From contig CAYUQU010000021.1 of assembly GCA_964447015.1 (NCBI GenBank), positions 1-46,244 of the forward strand: 46,244 bases of DNA, in the 5' to 3' direction. The notes beneath the pieces were generated by a model. It ran no database searches. It was given only the letters and a program-made list of their open reading frames with translations, and was not told where the DNA came from. Shown piece after piece: positions 34,252 through 41,370 of this stretch (its first letter is position 1; each line of letters begins with the position of its first letter). The stretch comes from Wandonia sp964447015 (GTDB lineage: Bacteria > Bacteroidota > Bacteroidia > Flavobacteriales_D > Crocinitomicaceae). The position numbers and the translations under genes are program-made.

Positions 34252-34692
34252 TCACCTAGGTGAAAAATGATCAACTAAAATCTTCCATTCATTGTCATTT
34301 TTAATCCAAATCAATGAGAAAATGGATTTTGAGGTTTTAAGTGTGTCGTTATTGTAGTAGGATATAATTGAAAAACCTCTTTGTAAAGCTACATTGGGAG
34401 CTAAGATCTTAATTTCAATATTCTCGAGTTTCCATTCATGTGCGTTTTGAAACTTGCTCCAATAATTGATCAGATTTGATTTCCCAATAATTTCAACCTT
34501 GTTTCCTACCATAGCTGCACTGTCAGAATAGTATTCACCGATTATAGCGTAATTTCCTTTGTTGAATTCACGTTCCATTTCTCTGTTAACTTCCAGTATT
34601 TGATTCATCAGTACTACTGTAGAATCTTTTTCATTTTGACCGAAAGAAATTCCAGTGACAACAAATGTCATTATGATAATTAACTGTTTCAT
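34252..34692 (-). CDS. Secreted DUF4440/NTF2-like protein
   Basis: A 146-residue exported NTF2-like protein. The correct start is ATG 34692, which overlaps the stop of the upstream hydrolase as ATGA and gives the signal peptide MKQLIIIMTFVVTGISFGQ; a longer reading would add nine residues. The domain shows MEREFNKGNYAIIGEYYSDS and the SNLINYWSKFQ helix, ending in SLIWIKNDNEWKILVDHFSP, a typical DUF4440/SnoaL end. The ATGA overlap means it is translationally coupled to the S9-type hydrolase and may act with it in the periplasm. Function is unknown. Confidence 0.8.
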   Translation of the reverse strand: MKQLIIIMTFVVTGISFGQNEKDSTVVLMNQILEVNREMEREFNKGNYAIIGEYYSDSAAMVGNKVEIIGKSNLINYWSKFQNAHEWKLENIEIKILAPNVALQRGFSIISYYNNDTLKTSKSIFSLIWIKNDNEWKILVDHFSPR

Positions 34693-36194
34693 TGTAATAT
34701 ACTTATATTTTTTAACCACTTAATTTTATCATAAGCGTATCCAGTACAAATCTGGGATTCGGGGGTCATCATTGAGTGGTTTCCCCGTTGATATAACTCA
34801 ACTGTAACATCTAAACTGTCTGAAATATTCTGATAGAAGTTTTGTAAAGAGCGTGTTGGATTTACGCGCTGATCATTTTCTCCATATTGCAAAAATACAG
34901 GACAAACAAGCTTGTTGGCTTCAGTCACGATACTATTATCTAATAAATCTTCTCTTTTAGGAGATACTGGAATAATTTCACTTGTTGGCGGTATGAATAA
35001 GCGATTGTATTTTAATTGTAATTCACGAATCAACGAAAAGTTAGTCGTGTCAATTTTCTCATTGATGATGCCATCATAATAAGACTTCCAAATGTCGCTC
35101 AGCACAACTATATCTTCTTCTAATAAACCAAGGTTTCGATGGTAGTGATTGACAGCATACAACTGTCCTTCCTTCATTGTCATTATCGGAGCAGCTGTGG
35201 CGTTGATAAAAGCAATTTCATCGATTAATTTTTCACCCATCATTAGTGCTAGCCTGCCGCCTTCACTCGGACCGTGTAATCCTACTTTTTTTGAGTCTAC
35301 CAACTCATGGTTTTTGAGGTATTCAAAAAGTTGTTGGTAACGAGCTGCTTTTTCTTGGAAGGTATAATTTTCAAAACTTCGCCCTTTGGATTTACCTACA
35401 CCCACCTTGTCAAATGTCATTGCAATCATCCCATAAGATGCAAAAAAACGCGCTTCATATTCCGCATTATCCATTTGAGGTTGAGCACCACCTCCTGGCA
35501 GTAATAAACACGCTGGCATTTTTTCTTTTAGATCTGGAATGAATAAGTTCACATAGATAGAATCTCCATCCACCATTACCCAGTCCTCTTTTACAGAATA
35601 TTCATGAGAGCGTTTGAGTTTAGCTTCTTTTCCGTGCCTATTTGTGATGGAAATTTGTTGAAATTTATTCGTTGTATTATTCAAAAACGTGGTGGTCTCG
35701 CCTGATGTGCTCCAAAACATATTTTTCCCAATAGGTTTCATTGAAGCACTTTCTTCAGTGTAGGGCGACATAAAATACAATTTATCTCTTCGTGCATAGA
35801 CAATCACTCTGTTTCCATTTTCGTCAATAAAGTTCCCTGTACACTGGCTAAGCTCCCTCTCATTTATTGAATCCAATTGACGTTTTAGAGTGATGTTCTG
35901 CTTGTAGCCCGTAAATTTTGTCTCCAGTTCAACTTTGTCAGTGCTGATATTTTTCACGATAAACTCTCGTTGTTCTGATCTTGCTTTGACGATGAATGAT
36001 TTCCCATCTTTAGCAGAAAAACCGAAATCAAAGGTTTGATTGAAAGCATAAGGAAATGAAATTAACGTACTGTCCTTTTTGATTTCCAAAGTCATGTACT
36101 GAAAACCGTCATGGGTTGCAACTTCTCCAATATACAATTGCGAAAAGGAGAAAGAACATATAAAAGTGCATGTAATTATAAAAACATATCTCAT
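34689..36194 (-). CDS. Secreted alpha/beta hydrolase (BAAT/S9-type)
   Basis: A 501-residue exported hydrolase. A signal peptide (MRYVFIITCTFICSFSFSQ) leads to a beta-rich N-terminal domain (about 20-195) and an alpha/beta hydrolase domain (about 200-501). The oxyanion region is LLLPGGGAQPQ. The nucleophile elbow is HGPSEGGRLAL (GxSxG), the acid is in QYGENDQRVNP and the histidine in RGNHSMM. All three catalytic residues are present. Similar proteins are labelled acyl-CoA thioester hydrolase/BAAT C-terminal, but an exported enzyme is more likely an esterase or peptidase. It heads a two-gene unit with the DUF4440 protein. Confidence 0.82.
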   Translation of the reverse strand: MRYVFIITCTFICSFSFSQLYIGEVATHDGFQYMTLEIKKDSTLISFPYAFNQTFDFGFSAKDGKSFIVKARSEQREFIVKNISTDKVELETKFTGYKQNITLKRQLDSINERELSQCTGNFIDENGNRVIVYARRDKLYFMSPYTEESASMKPIGKNMFWSTSGETTTFLNNTTNKFQQISITNRHGKEAKLKRSHEYSVKEDWVMVDGDSIYVNLFIPDLKEKMPACLLLPGGGAQPQMDNAEYEARFFASYGMIAMTFDKVGVGKSKGRSFENYTFQEKAARYQQLFEYLKNHELVDSKKVGLHGPSEGGRLALMMGEKLIDEIAFINATAAPIMTMKEGQLYAVNHYHRNLGLLEEDIVVLSDIWKSYYDGIINEKIDTTNFSLIRELQLKYNRLFIPPTSEIIPVSPKREDLLDNSIVTEANKLVCPVFLQYGENDQRVNPTRSLQNFYQNISDSLDVTVELYQRGNHSMMTPESQICTGYAYDKIKWLKNISILQ

Positions 36195-36459
36195 AATTGA
36201 TATTTCAAAACTGTTATTTCTATTTAACGTAAATATCGGAAAAACTTTTTTAAAGAAAGGTAAGAATAAAGAGAGCGTGTTTCTAGATATAGGAGATGAG
36301 GGAGCTCAAATCAACTCTGTTTTTCTCTTCTAGTATAGTTTTTGGATTATACTAGCAAGTGAGGATGTCGAATATTACTATGATAATTTAAATTGATAAG
36401 CTGATTTTCAATTCATTCATATTTACTCAATTTATTTCTTGATTTTTTTCATTTTTTTC

Positions 36460-36489
36460 TTGTCTAACTAAAATTTATGTGTACTTTTG
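36460..36489 (+). promoter_or_regulatory. Promoter of tRNA-Asp
   Basis: TTG (36460-36462), a 19-nt spacer and TACTTTTG (36482-36489), a perfect -7 match. The predicted start is next to a leader hairpin. Confidence 0.65.
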
Positions 36490-36493
36490 CAAC

Positions 36494-36509
36494 GCCTTTA
36501 ACGAAAGGC
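36494..36509 (+). other. 5' leader hairpin of tRNA-Asp
   Basis: GCCTTT, loop AACG, AAAGGC: a perfect 6-bp stem 4 nt after the -7 element, so at the predicted transcript 5' end. It parallels the tRNA-Met leader hairpin. Confidence 0.6.
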
Positions 36510-36564
36510 AAGAAACAAATTCCTTAATATTAACTGTTGTTAATTCCTTTAAGGTAGGAAATTT

Positions 36565-36638
36565 GGTCTGGTAGTTCAGTTGGTTAGAATACCTGCCTGT
36601 CACGCAGGGGGTCGCGGGTTCGAGTCCCGTCCAGACCG
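36565..36638 (+). tRNA. tRNA-Asp (anticodon GTC)
   Basis: Acceptor GGTCTGG pairs with CCAGACC, D arm GTTC/GAAT, anticodon stem-loop CCTGC-CTGTCAC-GCAGG, T arm GCGGG-TTCGAGT-CCCGT, discriminator G. No CCA is encoded. The integrase gene 266 nt downstream marks it as the probable integration site of a mobile element, and the tRNA itself stays intact. Confidence 0.95.
36618..36638 (+). other. Putative attachment site at the tRNA-Asp 3' end
   Basis: By analogy with tRNA-targeting integrases, the left junction of the element should lie in the T arm and acceptor 3' strand of this tRNA. The other copy is not in the window, so the exact core is unknown. Confidence 0.35.
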
Positions 36639-36662
36639 CTTTGTAGAAATACAAAACAAATC

Positions 36663-36697
36663 AAAAGCCCTTAAAACACGCGTTTTAAGGGCTTTTT
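36663..36697 (+). terminator. Rho-independent terminator after tRNA-Asp
   Basis: AAAAGCCCTTAAAAC pairs perfectly with GTTTTAAGGGCTTTT around loop ACGC, followed by T. It ends 207 nt before the integrase start. Confidence 0.9.
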
Positions 36698-36742
36698 CAT
36701 TTTCACCCCCTTACAAAACATTCAACAAATCACACCCAAGTT

Positions 36743-36790
36743 GGTAACCTATTCGGTAACCTTTCAAGTACTTTTGAAAAACAGGTTACC
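36743..36790. repeat. GGTAACC repeat cluster upstream of the integrase
   Basis: GGTAACC at 36743-36749 and 36755-36761 (direct) and the inverted form GGTTACC at 36784-36790. The last two belong to a 10-nt inverted pair, TCGGTAACCT (36753-36762) and AGGTTACCGA (36783-36792). A related TCTGTAACC is at 36881-36889. These are candidate arm-type integrase sites or a regulator's operator. Confidence 0.6.
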
Positions 36791-36904
36791 GATTTCGAGT
36801 AAAACCCTTGATATGTAAAGGATACAAGAGGTTTCGTTTTATACACTTTTGATGGATTTTGATACAAGAAAACAAGAAATTCTGTAACCAAAAACACAAA
36901 TAAT

Positions 36905-38155
36905 ATGAATACGAATCAAACATTCACAATTCTATTCTGGCTGTACAAAGGCAAAATGAAGAATGGGAAAGCACCAATCTATTGTAGAATCACAGTAAAC
37001 AGCAAGCGCGCACAATTTTCCACGAGACGGTCAATTGAGCCAAACAAATGGATTGCGGCCACTGGAGAAGCCAAAGGCAACTCTGAAGAAGCCAGAACCC
37101 TAAACACCTACCTCAACAAAATCAAAACAGAGTTACATAAGCATTATAACCTGTTAGAATCAACCGAACAATTCATCACAGCAGATACCATCAAAAACAG
37201 CTACCTGGGCGAAGGAGAAAAGCAAAGAACCCTGATAGAAACATTTCAGTATCACAACGACCAAATGAAAGCACTCATTGGAATTGATGTCGTAAAATCC
37301 ACACACACCAAATTTGAAACCGTGCTGAGCAAACTAAAGCTGTTTTTAAAGAAACAATTCAAGCGCTCTGACCTCTTCCTTCAGGAGCTCGACCACAAAT
37401 TCATAGTTGACTTTGAATACTTCTTAAAAGTTGACCAGGGCATTGCACACAATACCACCATGAAGTACATCCGAAACGTCAAAAAAGTCATGAATATGGC
37501 CGTTATGAATGACTGGATCAATAAGAATCCTTTCGGCAATTTCAAATGCTCCAGCAAAAAAGTCATTCGTGAAATTCTAACCACCGAAGAACTTCAATTA
37601 CTTTCCGACAAAGAAACCTCAATAGAACGCATTAATGAAGTACGCGATATCTTCCTCTTTTGTTGTTACACCGGATATGCTTTTGTGGATGTAGAAAAAC
37701 TAACCCCAAAAGATGTAGTAATTGGAATCGATGGAGGTAAATGGATTTACACCAACCGTAAGAAAACAGGTACAGCATCCAATGTGCCACTGCTCCCTCC
37801 TGCTATCGAAATACTTGAGAAATACAAAAACCATCCCTATTGCGAATCCAAAGGAAAGCTACTTCCCGTAAAGAGTAATCAAAAAATGAATGCCTATCTA
37901 AAAGAGCTCGCAGATATTTGTGGCATCGAAAAGAAACTCACCATGCACATTGCTCGACATACATTTGCAACAACAGTAACATTATCCAATGGCGTCCCTA
38001 TTGAAACTGTATCACGTTTGTTAGGACACACCAAGTTGGCAACGACCCAAATTTATGCGCAGGTTTTGGAACATAAAGTGAGTGAGGACATGAATGCGTT
38101 GAGAAAAAAGATGAGCTTGAAAACAGACGATGAAAAACTGAAAAAGGTGAATTAA
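36905..38155 (+). CDS. Tyrosine recombinase (integrase) of a tRNA-Asp-integrated element
   Basis: A 416-residue site-specific recombinase of the Bacteroidota mobile-element type. Residues about 5-95 are the arm-binding domain (FWLYKGKMKNGKAPIYCRIT), about 110-205 the SAM-like core-binding domain, and about 225-395 the catalytic domain. Visible catalytic residues are a Lys in NRKKTG, His348 and Arg351 in MHIARHTFA, His375 in RLLGHT and nucleophile Tyr384 in TTQIYAQV. At the place of the first catalytic Arg the sequence is TGYAFVDVEKL with Ala259, as in IntDOT-like enzymes that also lack it. It follows tRNA-Asp and its terminator. Its wording of codons is richer in GC and AAA/AAC than the genes downstream, which hints at separate origins within the island. 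Confidence 0.93.
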   Translation: MNTNQTFTILFWLYKGKMKNGKAPIYCRITVNSKRAQFSTRRSIEPNKWIAATGEAKGNSEEARTLNTYLNKIKTELHKHYNLLESTEQFITADTIKNSYLGEGEKQRTLIETFQYHNDQMKALIGIDVVKSTHTKFETVLSKLKLFLKKQFKRSDLFLQELDHKFIVDFEYFLKVDQGIAHNTTMKYIRNVKKVMNMAVMNDWINKNPFGNFKCSSKKVIREILTTEELQLLSDKETSIERINEVRDIFLFCCYTGYAFVDVEKLTPKDVVIGIDGGKWIYTNRKKTGTASNVPLLPPAIEILEKYKNHPYCESKGKLLPVKSNQKMNAYLKELADICGIEKKLTMHIARHTFATTVTLSNGVPIETVSRLLGHTKLATTQIYAQVLEHKVSEDMNALRKKMSLKTDDEKLKKVN

Positions 38156-38191
38156 TGCTTACGCTCAACCGTTAAAACAGCTGGTATTCTG

Positions 38192-38199
38192 TATCTTTA
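38192..38199 (+). promoter_or_regulatory. -7-like element for the HEPN-motif gene
   Basis: TATCTTTA, one mismatch to TAnnTTTG, 31 nt before ATG 38231. It would let this gene be expressed without the integrase. Confidence 0.35.
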
Positions 38200-38230
38200 C
38201 AGGTGCAATAATCTTTAAGACTTCTCAATA

Positions 38231-39700
38231 ATGGACGACCTTCAGAAATTAAAAGATCAATTGAAAGAAGAAAAAAAGTCTATACCTAAGGTATTTCTCT
38301 ATCCTTCTTTCCAATATATTCAAAAATTAGCCAATCCTGAGGTAGTGTTAATTTCTGTTCCTAAGTATGGTATTCTTGATTATTCCGCAATACTTACACG
38401 ATTAGAAAACGGTGGATTTGATATTACCATAGAGGGAACAATATTTGACAGGGAAGAACCTTTCAGTTTAGATATAGAAATTGACGGAACTTTGTTGCAC
38501 ACAAAAGATCTTCAATTAGTAATGAGCGCAGGAAATTTTATAAAGAACAATCATAATGAATATTTTACTGGTCAAATTACCTTAAGTGGTTATATTGATG
38601 AACTACATTCTCAGCTCGAAGAAGCTGAAAAAAAGTATAATAGGTTGATTATTCCATCAAATAAACCCCAAATGTCTTATTTTCTCGAAACAACAAGGTT
38701 TAGAGATGAAAAGCAAATTCATAATTATGGTGCTTTCAACTTTATTATAAATGATCTGGAATTTGTAATCTATGAAAAAAAAGAGAATGACCAATACTAC
38801 TTTATAATTGATTGTAAAGAAGAAATTGAATTTGAAAAATTTGCTGATCTGTGTCATTCCATTTTGATTAGTTACGGTTTTATTTCCGCTAATTTCATTC
38901 AGAAAGAAGGATATTATTTTCAATCTGATAGCCCCGATTTCCAAAACATCAAAGGCTTTGTTTATCAACAAATGAGACCCTCTATTGATTCCCATGGTAC
39001 TTGTAATCCTATATATTCCAACCCATACGGATATACAAAAGATGATGAAACAGTAGAAAAAGTAGGAAAAAAACTAAGTGTATTCAATTCAGAATTATTT
39101 TCTCAGTTATGCAGCAGAGTTCACAATCAAGAGGATTATGCGGTCCTTATTTTATTGATCCTTGAAGCTAACGCCTCTAGTTTGATTCTAAAACCTGCTG
39201 GGTATGCAGTTGCCCTTGAAAAAATCACCAATATTATTGTAGAAGAGAACAAAGGGTTGAAGCCCATACCTGATAAAAAATTGGCAACGGATTTTCGTAA
39301 ACAACTCTTAAATGTTTTGCAAGGCTTCCAAAATGATATTGAAAAAATAGGAAATCCTGATTCCATAGAAATACTGAAAAAAAATATAGATAAAATTAAC
39401 AACCCAACAAATAGAGATAAATTGGTTAAGCCATTTGAAATATATGGTATTAGTTTAACTAGCGGCGATTTGGAAGCAATTGATAACCGAAATAACTTTC
39501 TTCATGGTCGGCAAGTCAGTGACTCAGAGAAATCAGAAGATTTCTTGAAAATTTATGAAATATCCTTACGCTTAAATAATTTGATTAACAAGTTGATATT
39601 AAAGCATATTGGTTATTCAGGGTATGTGATAAATCACTTAAAATACAATGAAACCTCTTTTAACTTTCAAGTAGAAAAAGAGCTCTTCGAAAAAATCTAA
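38231..39700 (+). CDS. HEPN-motif protein, candidate ApeA-like abortive-infection RNase
   Basis: A 489-residue protein that I do not recognise as a named family. The N-terminal two-thirds (about 1-275) is beta-rich with a charged stretch at 120-140 and no membrane segment. The C-terminal third is all-helical and carries DNRNNFLHG at residues 418-426, so Arg420, Asn421 and His425 make the Rx4H motif of HEPN RNases (DNA 39488-39505). The order (beta-rich N-domain, then helical HEPN with RNxxxHG) resembles ApeA, a single-gene anti-phage abortive-infection protein. It sits just behind the integrase, a normal place for defence cargo. Alternatives are another HEPN toxin or an inactive helical protein. 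No antitoxin-like partner is adjacent; the next gene is on the other strand. Confidence 0.55.
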   Translation: MDDLQKLKDQLKEEKKSIPKVFLYPSFQYIQKLANPEVVLISVPKYGILDYSAILTRLENGGFDITIEGTIFDREEPFSLDIEIDGTLLHTKDLQLVMSAGNFIKNNHNEYFTGQITLSGYIDELHSQLEEAEKKYNRLIIPSNKPQMSYFLETTRFRDEKQIHNYGAFNFIINDLEFVIYEKKENDQYYFIIDCKEEIEFEKFADLCHSILISYGFISANFIQKEGYYFQSDSPDFQNIKGFVYQQMRPSIDSHGTCNPIYSNPYGYTKDDETVEKVGKKLSVFNSELFSQLCSRVHNQEDYAVLILLILEANASSLILKPAGYAVALEKITNIIVEENKGLKPIPDKKLATDFRKQLLNVLQGFQNDIEKIGNPDSIEILKKNIDKINNPTNRDKLVKPFEIYGISLTSGDLEAIDNRNNFLHGRQVSDSEKSEDFLKIYEISLRLNNLINKLILKHIGYSGYVINHLKYNETSFNFQVEKELFEKI

Positions 39701-39749
39701 TCTTTTATTTGAGGAAGCTCAATAGGAGATAACAAGAAAGAAACCTCAT

Positions 39750-41183
39750 TTAAATCATATTCTTTGTAATATGACCCAGTGTTTTCAATGAGTTATCAAT
39801 TTTTTCATTCCAACACAAACCATAAGATATCCGCATACAATTTGAAAATTGATTTTGGAGTGTAAACATTTTACCAGGAGCAATACTTATATGATGTTTA
39901 ATGGCATGATCATAGAGTTCAGTAGTATTAATTTTTTTATTGAGCTCAAGCCATAGCACAAACCCACCTTGTGGTCGACTTGCTCTTGTATCATCTGGGA
40001 AATATTCATTTATTGCCCTGATATATTGTAGATAATTCGAATATAATGTTTGCCTTAGCTTTCGTAAATGAGACTCATATCTACCAGTTTCTAAAAAATT
40101 TGCAATCACTTCTTCTGTGATAGAAGTAGAAGAAATTGTATGATACATCTTGACTTGAAGAATTTGTTCTTTAAATCGCCCAGGCTCAACCCAACCTACT
40201 CGATAACCTGGGGCAAGACTTTTAGATACTGAGCCACACCATAATACTAAACCTGATTCATCGTATGTCTTACACGATTTTGGTCGATGAGAACCAAAAT
40301 AAATATCTGCGTTCAAGTCATTTTCAATTAACGGAATGTTGTACTCTTCAATTAAGCGAACCACTTCCTTTTTATGCTCATCAGGCATACAACAACCAAG
40401 TGGATTACTAAAGTTACTTATTAGCAATATCAGCTTTACTTTATTCTTCGCCAGTACATTTCTGAGAGCATCTAATTCTATCCCTGTTTCTGGATGAGTA
40501 GGAAGCTCAATAATTTTCAAACCAAGACTTTGAATTACTTGTATCATCCCAAAGGAAACTGGGCTTTCTATTACAATCGTATCTTCGCGCTTAGTAAGTG
40601 CCATAAGACAGAATGATATTGCATTTAAACAACCCGCAGTAGTGATGATGTCATCAGCATTTAAATTTGCTTCCATTGAAAGCGACCACCGTGCAATTTG
40701 TTCCCGTAATTGTCTATTCCCAAGAGGATGCTCGTAAGCCACACCACTTCCTTCAATATTTCGTATGGCATGTACCACTCCCTTGTTTAGTTTTGCTATA
40801 GGTAATAAATCAATGTCTGGAACACCAAGGGAAAAGCGAATATTCTTATTTTGATCTCCAAGATTATTGTACACTTTAGCTACCAACTCATCGAGATCTC
40901 CATTTTTCAAAGTTTCTTTTGGTTTACTGATTTTAGGCAATTTTAATAACTGTTTAGGCGACATGGAAACAAAAAAACCTGATTGAGGTCTTGGCTCAAT
41001 TAATGATTTGTTTTCTAAATGATGATACGCTTGTAAAGCTGTACTCATACTTACTCCGTGCTCTCTACATATTGATCTTAATGATGGAAGCTTATCCCCT
41101 TGTTTGAAAAGGTTGTGTTCAATTTTATGTTCAATATTCTTTGCAATTCGTAAATATTTTAATTCATTTTTTGAAGTCTTCAT
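39750..41183 (-). CDS. MocR-type regulator (GntR HTH fused to aminotransferase-like domain)
   Basis: A 477-residue MocR/GabR-family regulator. Residues about 9-75 are a GntR winged helix (KQGDKLPSLRSICREHGVSM, then STALQAYHHLENKSL). Residues about 110-477 have the type I aminotransferase fold with the PLP-binding Lys321 in SVSKSLAPGYRVGW, Asp289 in IENDLNADIYFG, and SNFSNPLGCCMP. In studied MocR proteins PLP and an amine or amino acid control DNA binding, and the regulator often acts on a divergent operon. Here a divergent operon begins 187 nt away and a 13-nt direct repeat with 30-bp spacing lies between, so it is the likely controller. It could have residual aminotransferase activity. Confidence 0.93.
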   Translation of the reverse strand: MKTSKNELKYLRIAKNIEHKIEHNLFKQGDKLPSLRSICREHGVSMSTALQAYHHLENKSLIEPRPQSGFFVSMSPKQLLKLPKISKPKETLKNGDLDELVAKVYNNLGDQNKNIRFSLGVPDIDLLPIAKLNKGVVHAIRNIEGSGVAYEHPLGNRQLREQIARWSLSMEANLNADDIITTAGCLNAISFCLMALTKREDTIVIESPVSFGMIQVIQSLGLKIIELPTHPETGIELDALRNVLAKNKVKLILLISNFSNPLGCCMPDEHKKEVVRLIEEYNIPLIENDLNADIYFGSHRPKSCKTYDESGLVLWCGSVSKSLAPGYRVGWVEPGRFKEQILQVKMYHTISSTSITEEVIANFLETGRYESHLRKLRQTLYSNYLQYIRAINEYFPDDTRASRPQGGFVLWLELNKKINTTELYDHAIKHHISIAPGKMFTLQNQFSNCMRISYGLCWNEKIDNSLKTLGHITKNMI

Positions 41184-41192
41184 AATACAAAA

Positions 41193-41235
41193 CTGTTACG
41201 GTTAAAAATACAAAAATTGTATCTGTATCGGTAAT
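41193..41235. promoter_or_regulatory. Candidate MocR operator, direct repeat with 30-bp spacing
   Basis: CTGTTACGGTTAA (41193-41205) and CTGTATCGGTAAT (41223-41235) share the form CTGTwwCGGTwAw and start exactly 30 bp apart, so they face the same side of the helix. GabR-type regulators bind paired direct repeats of this kind. The first copy is 9 nt from the MocR ATG, which suggests autoregulation. Confidence 0.55.
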
Positions 41236-41370
41236 TAAATTTATTACATTTTTGTAGAGAATGATGATTTATTTATTCCATATATGAAAAAGAGTCACAA
41301 AAAAGAACTAAAATAAGACAATCAGAATAGCTTGATTAAGTTTTGTTTTCAAACATAGTATAAAGAAAAA

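Larger units (their letters stand above)
36195..36564. other. Intergenic region upstream of tRNA-Asp
   Basis: This 370-nt stretch contains a promoter (36460-36489) and a leader hairpin (36494-36509) for tRNA-Asp. The left 250 nt are AT-rich with no ORF, repeat or RNA gene that I can support. Confidence 0.5.

Noticed and set aside
41284..41316. Short ORF MKKSHKKELK upstream of the GNAT-DinB gene, possible leader peptide
   Set aside because: Ten residues, lysine-rich by AT bias, with no run of one regulatory amino acid other than Lys and no attenuator hairpin after it. Too weak to call.
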